Source of the DNA: Anabaena sp. WA102 | GTDB lineage: Bacteria > Cyanobacteriota > Cyanobacteriia > Cyanobacteriales > Nostocaceae | Reading direction: 5' to 3' | Assembly: GCF_001277295.1 (NCBI RefSeq) | Contig: NZ_CP011456.1 | Coordinates: 3,786,001 to 3,850,000 of the forward strand | Length of the DNA: 64,000 bases | Shown here: positions 15,772 through 25,513 of the stretch, in pieces | Position numbering within the stretch: the first letter of the stretch is position 1 | How the letters are laid out: each line of letters starts with the position of its first letter | The notes under the pieces: generated by a model | The model's database searches: none | Told to the model about the DNA's origin: nothing | Seen by the model: the letters and a program-made list of their open reading frames with translations, nothing else | Translations under genes and position numbers: made by a program

Positions 15772-18573
15772 ATGTTAAATAAAATAAAACGCCCTCCCAG
15801 AAACTATTCAAAGAAATTAATTACTAGCCTGGCTTTTATTATCTGTATATGGGGACAAAGCCTACAACCTGTAAGCGCTGAAGGTAGTAAAGACTTAGTT
15901 AAGAATTCCGGATACAGACCTTACACCGAATGGTTATCCGGTGTCAGCCTTGCTGGTATTCCCCGAACAACACTCCTAAAAGTTTACGTGCAACAAGGGG
16001 AAGTCATCAACCTTGGCTCTAGTGTGCCTACAAGTTATGGTGGTGGTACACAAGATATTGTCTATAGAAGTCCCAATGGAACTCAAAATGGTGCTTGCAA
16101 TGTTCTATCTACTGGTTTTGGCTTTATTGATACTTACGCTAAAGAGACCGCTGGTCCTCTCCCTGCTGCTGGTGGTTACACTCCTTGTCAAATAGTAGCC
16201 ACACAAACTGGTGTTTATGAAGTTGAGTTTCATGGTCCGTCGTCAAATTCAACGGCTAATCCTCCTATTCTTACGTATAATGCCGCATTTCCCACAGATG
16301 CAACTCAATATGGTACAGTAGCAGCTTGGGATATTACTGTCACCAGCAATGGTGTTGTTCAACCGGGGCGGGTATTTACCAACTATCTCTCCCTGAATAT
16401 GGGAGGTAATTCCGGCGGTTCCAATCCTAATGATCTCGGAATCTATTCCAAACTTTTTGTGCAAACTAAAGATGGGTATCGCTATCGAGTTGAGCTAGAA
16501 GCGATGGACCCTGGGAATTTTATCTTTTTTGGCAACAGTCGAGGATTTATTGACAAAGGCAATAGTAATAATATCACTAATTACCATTCTATTACAGCCA
16601 CCACTGAAGCGCTGAACTTTACTATTCCTAGTGGTGTGGTAGTTCAACCACCAACAGTTGCAGATACAACTACAGATATTACCCACAGAGTTTTTTTTAA
16701 TACCCCTGCTTCTGTGGCATTAACGGGTTTAGTGATTCCACTCACAGCAACTCTCCCTCAAGCTCCAACTAACTTTAAATTCACAGGTACTGGAAACACT
16801 AACACTACTACGGTTGGGGTGGGAGGAAATTTTAGTTTTACTACCAATCAAATTGGTAAGTATCAAATCATTATTGATACTGACAAAAATGGTGTTTATG
16901 GCGATAACAATGATCGCGTTTTGACGGGATCTCTATTAATCAATAACAGTAACTATTCGGTGATCTGGGACGTAAAAGATGCAGCTGGTGTTACACTACC
17001 GGTGGGAAACTATAATGCCAAGGTTTACAATACTGCTGGAGAATATCACTTTCCCCTGTTAGACGTTGAGAGCAATGCACGTGGGATGAGAATCTTCATG
17101 GAAAACCCTCCAGGAGCTTTTTCCGGGAAGGATGCTGATGGGGTGATGATAGACGACAGCACCATATACTACGACGATAGTAACTATACAACTAAAAATG
17201 GTACACCTGTTAATTTAGATCCCACGGGAACGCAAACTGTTACTATTCCCCGTGATGCTACTAAAGGGGTTAATACTCGTACAGATGGACGGCATGAATG
17301 GGGACGCTTGTACGGTGATAAGAAGGGTATAGATACTTGGACATATTTCATGGGTCCAAGCCAAAATACTGCTCCAATCGTAATTGTTGGTCTCAACGTT
17401 GTCGGAACTAAACAAGTAGCATTTCAAGCAGATAATGATAGTAGTAACTCGGTGACAATAGATGATATTGTTGAATACACTGTTACTTATTCCAACTTAG
17501 CTCCTGGTAACCTGGTTGCTAATAGCTTTGTGATTAAAGACACCCTGCCAGCCCAATTAACTTATGAAGCTAACTCGGCGACTCTTGTTTCCAAGACTAC
17601 AGGAAACGACTTGGTAATTAATTCTAGTTACAATGGCACTAGCAATGTTAATCTGACTAATACTGGTACTTTGCGTATAGGTGATACAGTCACTATTAAA
17701 TTTAGAGCTAGAGTTAATACTGCTGGAGTTACGATTAGTAACCAAGCGATAGCTAATTTTAATACAGCTAATCCAACAGTTACTGTTACTACCTTAACAG
17801 ATGCAGTACCAACTACTACTGGCGTTACTAAAGCAACAGTACCTGGAGATATTTTTCAACAGACTGCTAACGACGGTATAGAAACGGGTAACGCTTCTGA
17901 CAATAAAGGTGATGATGACCCTACCTTATTTTTTGTGCCACTACCGGCAAAGTTACTGTTGGTTAAACGAATTACGGCTCTTAACGGTATTACCACTGAC
18001 TTTACTGGATTTGATAACTCAGCGCCAACGCCGGAAGACACTGATACTAATTGGCCTGACAGTGATATTTATCTACGGGGGAAAATTAATGGTAGTAAAG
18101 TTCAACCGGGGGATATTTTAGAATATACCATTTACTTCCTGTCTAGAGGTGATGCGCCGGCAGTGAATACGAAGATCTGCGATTTGGTGCCAGATGGTCT
18201 TGAGTTTGTACCTACAGGTTTTAATAGTGATACTGCTATTCCTTCAGATTCTGGCATAACAGCGACGACAGCAGATTTCGGTATTGTTTTGGGCTGGAAT
18301 TCTACTGATGATGATGGTTTACCTTCACCGGCCACACCTTTGACCGAACCTTATTTATTGAGGTTAACAGGTGCAGGAACAGATACAGATGCAGGTGAAT
18401 TTTTCGCGGCTGGTGTCACCCCCAGTACAACCTGTGCTGCAACTAATACAAATGGTGCAATTGTCGTGAAAATTGGTGGTTCAACAGCACCAGAGGGAAT
18501 ACCCCAGTCCACGGGGGTGGGAACACCAGTAGGTTCTTATGGTTTCTTTCGTTTTAGGGCTAAGGTAAAATAA
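15772..18573 (+). CDS. exported DUF11-repeat surface protein
   Basis: I chose ATG 15772 (933 residues, MLNKIKRPPRNYSKKL). An upstream in-frame start at 15688 would overlap the previous gene by 32 bases and translate a GGTCAGTGGTCA repeat; ATG 15742 is also possible. A signal peptide (LITSLAFIICIWGQS, cleavage near PVSA) is followed by an N-terminal beta-rich domain, then DUF11 modules (TIDDIVEYTVTYSNLAPGN, VIKDTLPAQLTYEANS, VQPGDILEYTIYFLSRGDAP). It ends RFRAKVK, close to the ending of the first DUF11 protein of the cluster (RFTFQRKVN). Probably the distal gene of the same transcription unit and a major extracellular subunit; the ligand is unknown. Confidence 0.83.
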   Translation: MLNKIKRPPRNYSKKLITSLAFIICIWGQSLQPVSAEGSKDLVKNSGYRPYTEWLSGVSLAGIPRTTLLKVYVQQGEVINLGSSVPTSYGGGTQDIVYRSPNGTQNGACNVLSTGFGFIDTYAKETAGPLPAAGGYTPCQIVATQTGVYEVEFHGPSSNSTANPPILTYNAAFPTDATQYGTVAAWDITVTSNGVVQPGRVFTNYLSLNMGGNSGGSNPNDLGIYSKLFVQTKDGYRYRVELEAMDPGNFIFFGNSRGFIDKGNSNNITNYHSITATTEALNFTIPSGVVVQPPTVADTTTDITHRVFFNTPASVALTGLVIPLTATLPQAPTNFKFTGTGNTNTTTVGVGGNFSFTTNQIGKYQIIIDTDKNGVYGDNNDRVLTGSLLINNSNYSVIWDVKDAAGVTLPVGNYNAKVYNTAGEYHFPLLDVESNARGMRIFMENPPGAFSGKDADGVMIDDSTIYYDDSNYTTKNGTPVNLDPTGTQTVTIPRDATKGVNTRTDGRHEWGRLYGDKKGIDTWTYFMGPSQNTAPIVIVGLNVVGTKQVAFQADNDSSNSVTIDDIVEYTVTYSNLAPGNLVANSFVIKDTLPAQLTYEANSATLVSKTTGNDLVINSSYNGTSNVNLTNTGTLRIGDTVTIKFRARVNTAGVTISNQAIANFNTANPTVTVTTLTDAVPTTTGVTKATVPGDIFQQTANDGIETGNASDNKGDDDPTLFFVPLPAKLLLVKRITALNGITTDFTGFDNSAPTPEDTDTNWPDSDIYLRGKINGSKVQPGDILEYTIYFLSRGDAPAVNTKICDLVPDGLEFVPTGFNSDTAIPSDSGITATTADFGIVLGWNSTDDDGLPSPATPLTEPYLLRLTGAGTDTDAGEFFAAGVTPSTTCAATNTNGAIVVKIGGSTAPEGIPQSTGVGTPVGSYGFFRFRAKVK

Positions 18574-19209
18574 ACTGCTTAATCTTTAATTTTCTGATCT
18601 CTATCATCTAGACAAAGCATTTGTTACCAAAACCTTATATACTAAGTAGGTTAGCATTGAAAATCGTCGTTATGGCAAGGCAACAGGCAAGAGGCAAGAG
18701 GCAAGAGTGAAGAGGGTTTGGGCGATTTTACTTTTCTTTACACAGATTGGTTTTATTGTGTTCACCTACTTATATTAAACTTTGATAAGCTTGAAAGCTG
18801 TATTAAATATGACGTTATAACTATGTATTCCTAAATAAATACTAGGATATCTATGGTTTTTAAGGTTTAATAAAGACTAATTAATTCTCCGTTAATAAAT
18901 ATTTATATACAACTCACATTCAGTATTGCCTTGCCCTAATATAGAATTGCGTGTCATTGTCTGAAAATTTTGGTATCATTGGGTTATGGATAATTCCCAA
19001 AATACCTGCGGATGAAAGTCTTTTTGAGACTTCCAAGAAATAAATTATCCTAAGAAACGAACCACAGAGGCACAGAGTACACAGAGAGAGAATTTCTGCA
19101 TCAGTTTTGGGACATTTTTTTATTTGGAAGTCTCTTTGTGAATTAAATCCAACCATCCTCTACCTGTTTGAATTATCCTGATACTTGAAACCAAAATCTA
19201 AAATTTGCA
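18574..19209. other. intergenic with MITE and dispersed repeats
   Basis: It contains a complete family A MITE (18643-18772). Positions 19013-19146 have imperfect inverted ends (AGACTTCCAAGAAATAAATT against ATTTGGAAGTCTC) around a CCACAGAGGCACAGAG repeat. No gene is seen. Confidence 0.6.
18643..18772 (-). mobile_element. complete TAAGTAGGT MITE (family A), 130 bp, inverted
   Basis: It starts TAAGTAGGTT and ends CACCTACTTA with GGCAAGA heptads in the core and the conserved CGATTTTAC and CTTTACACAG arm. Same length as the 7091 and 31964 copies. With 7091-7220 it brackets the five distal surface genes in opposite orientations. Confidence 0.85.
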
Positions 19210-20301
19210 ATGCTAAGAGCCGGAATTGTCGGACTTCCCAACGTCGGAAAATCAACCCTATTTAACGCTGTAGTCGCTAACGCTAAAGCCGAAGCCGCTA
19301 ACTTCCCATTTTGCACCATTGAACCGAATGTTGGTATGGTCTCAGTCCCCGATGACCGGTTAGACGTTCTCGCCAAAATTGCCACCTCAGTGCAAACTAT
19401 ACCTGCCCGTGTTGAATTTGTTGACATTGCCGGTTTAGTTAAAGGTGCAAGTCAAGGAGAAGGACTGGGTAATCAATTCTTATCCCACATTCGGGAAGTT
19501 GATGCGATCGTTCATGTTGTGCGTTGTTTTGAAAACGATGATATCATTCACGTAGCCGGTTCTGTTGACCCAGCACGAGATATTGAAATCATTAATTTAG
19601 AACTTGGTTTATCGGACTTATTCCAAATTGAAAAACGTATTGAAAGAACTCGTAAACTTGCTCGTACCAGCAAGGATGCACAATCGGAAATAGAAATTCT
19701 GGAAAAATTAGCTGTCGCTTTAAATGAGGGTAAATCTGTTCGTCAAGTTGGTTTAAATACCGAAGAATCGGAAATTATTAAGGGCTTAGGATTACTTACC
19801 AATAAACCCATTATTTACGCTGCTAATGTTTCTGAAGAAGACTTAGCTATAGGTAATGATTTTGTCGAAAAAGTGCGAGCAGTTGCGGCGGTTGAAAATG
19901 CCCAAGTTGTCATTGTTTCTGCTCAAGTAGAAGCGGAATTAGTCGAATTACCAGAAGCAGATAAAGCTGATTTTCTGGAATCTTTAGGTGTGAAAGAAGG
20001 TGGGTTAAAATCCTTAATTCGGGCAACTTACACTCTTTTAGGTTTGCGGACTTATTTCACCTGTGGACCGAAAGAAACCCGCGCTTGGACAATCAATGCT
20101 GGGATGTCTGCACCTCAAGCCGCAGGAGTCATTCACTCTGATTTTGAACGGGGATTTATTCGGGCAGAAACTGTAGCTTATCATGATTTAGTAACTCATG
20201 GTTCAATGAGTGCAGCCAAAGAAAAAGGCTTAGTCAGAAGTGAAGGAAAAGAGTATATTGTCCAAGAAGGTGATGTACTATTATTCCGGTTTAATGTATA
20301 A
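19210..20301 (+). CDS. ychF: redox-regulated GTPase/ATPase YchF
   Basis: 363 residues, the usual YchF/OLA1 length. Motifs: G1 GLPNVGKST (about residues 8-16), G3 DIAGLVKGAS, and NVSEED in place of the canonical G4 NKxD, which is typical of this ATP-preferring subfamily. The C-terminal TGS-like domain is present (LRTYFTCGPKETRAWTINAG, GDVLLFRFNV). It is a ribosome-associated P-loop hydrolase in the cytoplasm. It stands alone; the downstream GGGCGCAGGG hairpin may end its transcript. Confidence 0.95.
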   Translation: MLRAGIVGLPNVGKSTLFNAVVANAKAEAANFPFCTIEPNVGMVSVPDDRLDVLAKIATSVQTIPARVEFVDIAGLVKGASQGEGLGNQFLSHIREVDAIVHVVRCFENDDIIHVAGSVDPARDIEIINLELGLSDLFQIEKRIERTRKLARTSKDAQSEIEILEKLAVALNEGKSVRQVGLNTEESEIIKGLGLLTNKPIIYAANVSEEDLAIGNDFVEKVRAVAAVENAQVVIVSAQVEAELVELPEADKADFLESLGVKEGGLKSLIRATYTLLGLRTYFTCGPKETRAWTINAGMSAPQAAGVIHSDFERGFIRAETVAYHDLVTHGSMSAAKEKGLVRSEGKEYIVQEGDVLLFRFNV

Positions 20302-20317
20302 ATCGCAATAAAACCGT

Positions 20318-20338
20318 AGGGCGCAGGGACTGCGCCCT
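20318..20338. terminator. dispersed GC hairpin, possible terminator
   Basis: AGGGCGCAGGGACTGCGCCC forms a stem just after ychF. The same hairpin recurs at 36854-36873 (after minE) and 56198-56216. No strong T-run follows, so it may be a mobile palindrome used as a transcript end. Confidence 0.45.
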
Positions 20339-20377
20339 CATTTATATTTCAAATCAAGCACTTTTTCAAGTTCTCGA

Positions 20378-21241
20378 TCATTCGTCCTGATTCCTGACTC
20401 CAACAAAATCAGGACGCGCTTGCTGATTGAATTTAAACTTTTCCTCTAACAATTCCCATTTTTCCTGCTCAATTATATGAATAAATTCGTCTAAATTTTC
20501 GCGGTATTGATGAAGGGAATGTAATAATGCTTGGCGGTTATATTGCGCCATCATTACCCCTAATTCTGGATTTCCACCGCCAACCCTACTTGTATCTCGA
20601 AACCCCGAACTAGCAAAATTTTGGGCTAATGTAGCAATTTCTGGATCTTTCTCACTTAAACAAGCTGCAATCAAGGAGGCACTCACCATTACAGGTAAAT
20701 GAGAAATCCAACTCACAGCCCGGTCATGTTGTTCTGGTTGACAATGGTAGATAATAGAACCGAGCGATCGCACAATTTCTTCTACAATTATCACAGCATC
20801 ACCAGGTGTTGTCTCCACTGGCGTTAATACATAAGGCCGATTGACAAACAAATTTCGCTGTGCTGCTTCTATCCCGACATCAGTTTTTCCCGCCATGGGA
20901 TGACCACCAACAAAATTTTCCCATAAAGGAGAAATCGTTTCCACTATGGGTGTTTTAACTGAACCAACATCAGTGATAATAGTAGTCTTTGGTAAATGAG
21001 TTATTAATTCTTTCACTTGGGGGACTATCAGTCCTATAGGGGTACAAATAAATACAACCTCTGCTGATGCCAACAAGCTCAAGTCCACCGACGCTTGATC
21101 AACACTACCAAGTTTAATTGCTTTCTCACAGGTTGATTCACGACGGCTGACACCTAAAATATAATGTCCTTGCGATCGTAAATCGAAACCTAAACAACCA
21201 CCAATGAGTCCCAGTCCTACAATACCAATTTTCATCGTCAT
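20378..21241 (-). CDS. tyrA: prephenate/arogenate dehydrogenase
   Basis: 287 residues. An N-terminal Rossmann dinucleotide site (KIGIVGLGLIGGCLG) is followed by the catalytic core: GGHPMAGKTDVGIEAA, the HDRAVSWISHLP histidine motif and FRDTSRVGGGNPELG. In cyanobacteria this enzyme makes tyrosine, usually through arogenate with NADP. There is no ACT domain, as usual for the cyanobacterial form. The ATG at 21241 and one two codons later are both possible starts. It converges with ychF and is divergent from the next gene. Confidence 0.93.
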   Translation of the reverse strand: MTMKIGIVGLGLIGGCLGFDLRSQGHYILGVSRRESTCEKAIKLGSVDQASVDLSLLASAEVVFICTPIGLIVPQVKELITHLPKTTIITDVGSVKTPIVETISPLWENFVGGHPMAGKTDVGIEAAQRNLFVNRPYVLTPVETTPGDAVIIVEEIVRSLGSIIYHCQPEQHDRAVSWISHLPVMVSASLIAACLSEKDPEIATLAQNFASSGFRDTSRVGGGNPELGVMMAQYNRQALLHSLHQYRENLDEFIHIIEQEKWELLEEKFKFNQQARPDFVGVRNQDE

Positions 21242-21421
21242 TTTGAAAATTTAATTTTTACTTATTCTCTCGATACTTTACCAACTCCAACTCTCAAAGT
21301 TGGCAATACCAGGGTAGACATCATACCTGATTTTTCCGTGATTGCAGATTTTATCAAAGAATTTTACTGCATTGGTTAATATACAGTTGTCAACATTTAC
21401 CGAAATTACAGGAGAAAACAA

Positions 21422-21997
21422 ATGTTTAATCGCATGATGGGCAGAACTCGCTATATTGTCTGTCGGTTGTTTTTGCATTTAAAGGGAGATGAAGTAGCAC
21501 CAATCTTAGGTGTTCTCAATAGTGCCGCTAGAACAGCCATCAATGCTGACGGTGAGCTAGAAGTTTTAGGAGAAGAACTGGTGGAACTATGCCAAACTTT
21601 CCTCCAATATGATGAATATTTGTTCTCTGCGGCCAATGAAGGTGATGTCTTTTGGAATGAAGGGGAAGCAGGAGATTATGTCAATGAACTATTCACAGAC
21701 TCAGCCCAAAGATATGGAGCTAATCTGGATTTGAATTCCTCAAATCAGCCCTTATCACTTCCCGTCACCCGAAACATCATTGTCATGATTACAGTCGCGG
21801 CTGAGGGGGAAATTCCAGAGTTAGAAACCGATTTGGCTAACATCTCCGCCTTGAAAGCAGCCCTAAAAGCTCTAATTAATCTACACTACAAACATAAACT
21901 CCGCGCTATCCAAGTACATTTTTCCCCAGCCCAATTAGGTGATGAACTTTCCAGCGACCAATTATTGGAATATTATCCAGAATTGATTCCTCTGTAA
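21422..21997 (+). CDS. DUF1517-like conserved protein
   Basis: 191 residues, acidic and without signal or membrane segments. It resembles the cyanobacterial DUF1517 family, with a central VTRNIIVMITVAAEGEIPELETDL segment followed by an alpha-beta C-terminus (LRAIQVHFSPAQLGDELSSD). ATG with AGGAGAAAAC upstream. Function unknown. It lies between tyrA and an IS605-type element inserted about 40 bp downstream. Confidence 0.7.
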   Translation: MFNRMMGRTRYIVCRLFLHLKGDEVAPILGVLNSAARTAINADGELEVLGEELVELCQTFLQYDEYLFSAANEGDVFWNEGEAGDYVNELFTDSAQRYGANLDLNSSNQPLSLPVTRNIIVMITVAAEGEIPELETDLANISALKAALKALINLHYKHKLRAIQVHFSPAQLGDELSSDQLLEYYPELIPL

Positions 21998-22084
21998 ATG
22001 ATTTGTTAAGGCATAGGGCAGCGTGAGATGAATGGCTTGACACTCCCCGGTCTAAAGACGCGGGGATTCTTAATCGAATAATTG

Positions 22085-23575
22085 TCAAGACAACTGCTCG
22101 AATAATATCCGCTTTTCAGGTATTACCTTAGATGTACGGTTCTTGCCCTGATCCTGTTTGCCATTACTGGCAGAATCATCTCTGACAAGCGTAACTTTCC
22201 CGCAGTCCGCAGGTAGGTTTTTAATGTCTTTGCTGACAAATTTTAAATTAGCTCTTCGTAAAATTGTCCGAGAAGCCTGAGTATCAGCATGGTCAATATG
22301 ACCACAATGTTCACAAATGAACTTTTCGCCATCTCTATTAGCTTTACTAATATGATGACAAGCCGAACATTCTTGAGAAGTAAATTTAGGATTAACGGAT
22401 AATACTGGCTTACCAGACTTCAATGCCAGCCAAGCAATCTTAGAAAATAATTCGCCCCAACTGGCATCAGAAATGGAGCGATTTAACCCACGTTTTGCAG
22501 ATTGACCATTAGGCATAAATCGCCCTTTCTGCCGTTTAGGTTTGCAGCGGGACTTCATCGCCTTAACATTTAGATCCTCTTGGACAATTGCCTCAGCGGT
22601 GTTAACAACTTTATTGGCTGCTTTCCATTGATGATCATTCCGTTTATCTGCAATCTTTTTATGTAGTTTGGCGACTCTTTTCCCGGCTTTTTTACGATTA
22701 TTAGAACCCTTGACTTTACGGTTAACCCGGCGCTGTCTGATTCTTAATTGACGACGGACTTTTTTGTTAGTTGCAAATTTAGGATTTTCAATAAATGAAC
22801 CATCCGACAAAGAAATTAATTTATTAATTCCTACGTCAATACCCACCGCTGATTTGACAGTTTCAATTTCTGTGACTTCAGGTAGCGATTCAGGTAAATT
22901 GAGTAATACACTCATGTACCATCCGTCAGCTTCTTTAATTACTGTTACCGTCCTAATGTCAGCATCTACGGGAATAGTCCGACTATCAAAATAGCGCATA
23001 GTCCCCAGTCCAGGAAAGTAGGCATGGGAATAGCATCGGGGCTGATTGGATTCACGATTAACGGTTAATTTTACTTGTCCTGGCTTGAATTGAAAAGTTT
23101 TAAAATTAGCTGCTTTACGAAACGCAGGAGAACCCCTTTTGTGTTGAAAAAATCCGTTATAAGCAATATCTAATTTAGCTAAATTACCTTGTAAAACATC
23201 TGAATTAATTCGGCTATACCATTCAGATTCAGAACGTAATTCAGTTGTTCTCTTACTTTGAATATCAGTCGGACTACCCCAGCTTAAACCATGCTTCTTA
23301 CTATTTTTTGTTAGCCCAGAGGACATTACGCCATGCTTAACGATAGGGCAGGTTAATGGGCAATAAGAACCATATTCAATACGACTATCTAAGTCTGAAA
23401 ATGCGCCATATTGGTACATAACAGACTCATCTGATTTTTGGTTATTAGTTTCAAATCCGCGCTGACGTTCTGCTAAACAATAATTTCTGTGTTTCCGCAA
23501 AGTAACAAGCCACTCAGACATTAAGGCTTGTTGCCCAATATTCGGTTGTAGCTTGAATCTCCAGCGTATTTGCAC
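22085..23575 (-). CDS. tnpB: TnpB-family RNA-guided nuclease, IS605 type
   Basis: 496 residues, long for TnpB. RuvC-I GIDVGINKLISLSDG (Asp present), RuvC-II VQEDLNVKAM (Glu present), zinc ribbon CSACHH...CEHCGH, and RuvC-III HADTQAS (Asp present) in place of the common DxNAA. The catalytic set looks intact, so the protein may be active. Family members use a guide RNA from the element end and cut DNA at sites next to the insertion motif. The guide scaffold would overlap its 3' end and the hairpin at 22045-22065. The N-terminal 100 or so residues (SDESVMYQYGAFSDLDSRIE) look like an insertion relative to the compact TnpB core. Confidence 0.88.
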   Translation of the reverse strand: MQIRWRFKLQPNIGQQALMSEWLVTLRKHRNYCLAERQRGFETNNQKSDESVMYQYGAFSDLDSRIEYGSYCPLTCPIVKHGVMSSGLTKNSKKHGLSWGSPTDIQSKRTTELRSESEWYSRINSDVLQGNLAKLDIAYNGFFQHKRGSPAFRKAANFKTFQFKPGQVKLTVNRESNQPRCYSHAYFPGLGTMRYFDSRTIPVDADIRTVTVIKEADGWYMSVLLNLPESLPEVTEIETVKSAVGIDVGINKLISLSDGSFIENPKFATNKKVRRQLRIRQRRVNRKVKGSNNRKKAGKRVAKLHKKIADKRNDHQWKAANKVVNTAEAIVQEDLNVKAMKSRCKPKRQKGRFMPNGQSAKRGLNRSISDASWGELFSKIAWLALKSGKPVLSVNPKFTSQECSACHHISKANRDGEKFICEHCGHIDHADTQASRTILRRANLKFVSKDIKNLPADCGKVTLVRDDSASNGKQDQGKNRTSKVIPEKRILFEQLS

Positions 23576-23651
23576 AGGTTTATTTTGTTGATATGATTGA
23601 CGATATGACTATCTTAGTCTACAATTTAAAGGAAGTCAATAGCTAAAATAT

Positions 23652-24056
23652 ATGAAAAAAAGTTCTTATGAATATCGGCATTATAATCACGCTGTCGGAT
23701 TGAGCGTGATTCATTTAGTCTGGATACCTAAACGCCGAAAAAAAGTGCTTGTCGGGAAAATCAGGGATAGGATTTTTGAGATATTTTCGGCATTAGCTAT
23801 TGAAAAAGATTGGAATATTCGTGCGTTAGAAGTTGCACCAGATCACATTCATTTATTCGTAGAGATTCATCCAACTGATGCAATATTTCAGGTAGTTAAA
23901 GCATTTAAAGGACGCTCATCTAATTACCTAAGAAAAGAGTTCCCAGAATTAAAAAAGCTACCGTCACTTTGGACTAGCAGCTATTTCTTTTCAACTGCTG
24001 GAAACGTTGCTGCTGATACTATAGAAAGATATATTAATGACCCGCATCATGGTTGA
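23652..24056 (+). CDS. tnpA: IS200/IS605 Y1 transposase TnpA
   Basis: 134 residues, full length. HUH motif in APDHIHLFVEIHP and the catalytic tyrosine helix near the C-terminus (TIERYINDPHHG). Y1 transposases excise and insert single-stranded DNA. It is divergent from tnpB with 76 bp between them. All key residues seem present, so the element may still move. Confidence 0.93.
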   Translation: MKKSSYEYRHYNHAVGLSVIHLVWIPKRRKKVLVGKIRDRIFEIFSALAIEKDWNIRALEVAPDHIHLFVEIHPTDAIFQVVKAFKGRSSNYLRKEFPELKKLPSLWTSSYFFSTAGNVAADTIERYINDPHHG

Positions 24057-24253
24057 GAATATTGGACGCGGTTAAAACCGCACGAGTAGGCTTTCCCCCG
24101 CGCTCTAAAGAGACGCGGCTCCCAGCCTTCCCGCAATCTCCTGGTGGGAATTAGACGGTTTTTCGACCAAAGCGACAGCAAGGGAGAAAAACATGGAGGC
24201 AATTCACAAATCTTGTGTTACACTATTTCGTAATAAATACTTTTCACTCTAAT

Positions 24254-25513
24254 ATGCTCAAAATTGTCAAAGTCAGATTATATCCAAATGCCCAACAACA
24301 GCAATCATTAGCACAAGCTTTTGGTAGCTGTCGTTGGCTATGGAATTATTTTTTGAATTTGATGAACGAAACTTATAAAGAGACAGGTAAAGGATTGTCT
24401 GGATACGAAGTTAAAAAGATAATTCCTCAACTAAAGAAAGAACATGAGTGGCTATCTTTAACCTATTCTCAGTGCTTGCAACAAGTCTGTTTAAACCTGG
24501 GAGTTGCATTTAACAATTTCTTTGAAAAAAGAGCTAAATACCCCAAGTTTAAATCTAAGCATGGTAAGCAGTCTATTCAATATCCTCAAAATGTTAAAAT
24601 TGCTGATCATCAATTAATCCTACCAAAAATAGGGAAAGTATCAGCAATTATTCATCGAGAGATTGAAGGGAAAATTAAAACCGTAACCATCACCAAAAAT
24701 TGTAGTGAACAATATTTTGCTGCAATTTTATTTGAAGATGGCAAAGATAAACCAGAGTTAATTGCAGAAGGCAAAGCAATAGGTATTGATTTGGGGCTAA
24801 CTCATTTTGCAATTACCAGTGATGGTTCTAAATTTGATAACCCCAGAATACTTAATAAGCATGAGAAAAACTTAAAATTAAAACAACAGCAATTATCTAG
24901 AAAACAAAAAGGCTCTAACAACCGAAATAAAGCTAGAAAGAAAGTTGCTAGAGTTCATAGAAAGATAACTAATTGTAGAGAAGATTTTCTCCATAAACTA
25001 TCTCGTAGGATAGTTAACGAAAACCAAGTTATTGTGGTAGAAAATCTTCATGTTAAGGGCATGATGCAAAATCACTGCCTAGCCAAATCTATTCAACAAG
25101 TTGGTTGGGGAATGTTTTGTACCATGCTTAAATACAAAGCAGAAAATGAAGGCAAAATTTATCAAGAAGTTGATAGATTCTTCCCGTCATCAAAAACTTG
25201 TCATGTATGCCTTAATCAAGTGGGAAGTTTGCCACTAGATATAAGATTTTGGACTTGCGAGAAGTGTCAGACCAAGCATGATAGAGACATTAATGCAGCG
25301 ATAAACCTCAGAGATGAGGGACTACGAATTTTGACCTCTGGAACGGGGGATAAAGCGATGAAGTGTGGTCTTGGGGGTTTCCCCCATGAACAACTTCATC
25401 AAGAAGCCTGTCGCCCAGAAGTAAGTCGCAGTAATAGAGGACGCAAGAAGTCTACTACTGTGTTTTTTGCTGGACAGGAAGCCGACACTGTACCGTCAGG
25501 TCAGTGTGGGTAG
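24254..25513 (+). CDS. tnpB: second TnpB-family nuclease, IS1341/IS891-like
   Basis: 419 residues from ATG 24254 (MLKIVKVRLYPNAQQQ, the standard TnpB start); an upstream TTG at 24215 is unlikely. RuvC-I GIDLGLTHFAIT, RuvC-II VVENLHVKGM, zinc ribbon CHVC...CEKC, and RuvC-III HDRDINAAINL are all present. No tnpA partner is on this side, so it is either a stand-alone tnpB or depends on the adjacent tnpA. The C-terminal 80 residues include a GGGGGTTTCCCCC-type hairpin in the DNA (about 25373-25386) and end at ACCGTCAGGTCAGTGTGGGT, the part expected to encode the guide RNA scaffold. Clearly different from the neighbouring tnpB in sequence. Confidence 0.9.
   Translation: MLKIVKVRLYPNAQQQQSLAQAFGSCRWLWNYFLNLMNETYKETGKGLSGYEVKKIIPQLKKEHEWLSLTYSQCLQQVCLNLGVAFNNFFEKRAKYPKFKSKHGKQSIQYPQNVKIADHQLILPKIGKVSAIIHREIEGKIKTVTITKNCSEQYFAAILFEDGKDKPELIAEGKAIGIDLGLTHFAITSDGSKFDNPRILNKHEKNLKLKQQQLSRKQKGSNNRNKARKKVARVHRKITNCREDFLHKLSRRIVNENQVIVVENLHVKGMMQNHCLAKSIQQVGWGMFCTMLKYKAENEGKIYQEVDRFFPSSKTCHVCLNQVGSLPLDIRFWTCEKCQTKHDRDINAAINLRDEGLRILTSGTGDKAMKCGLGGFPHEQLHQEACRPEVSRSNRGRKKSTTVFFAGQEADTVPSGQCG

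Larger units (their letters stand above)
22036..24120. mobile_element. IS605-type insertion sequence (tnpA and tnpB divergent)
   Basis: Gene order is tnpB (minus) and tnpA (plus), head to head, as in IS605. The tnpB-side end has the hairpin CCCCGGTCTAAAGACGCGGG at about 22045-22065. The tnpA-side end lies after 24056, where GCGGTTAAAACCGC and CCGCGCTCTAAAGAGACGCG stems occur. Exact ends are approximate because this family makes no inverted repeats or target duplications. Confidence 0.7.

Noticed and set aside
24057..24253. Separate gene between tnpA and the second tnpB
   Set aside because: Only GC hairpins of IS ends and no ORF with a start and ribosome site.
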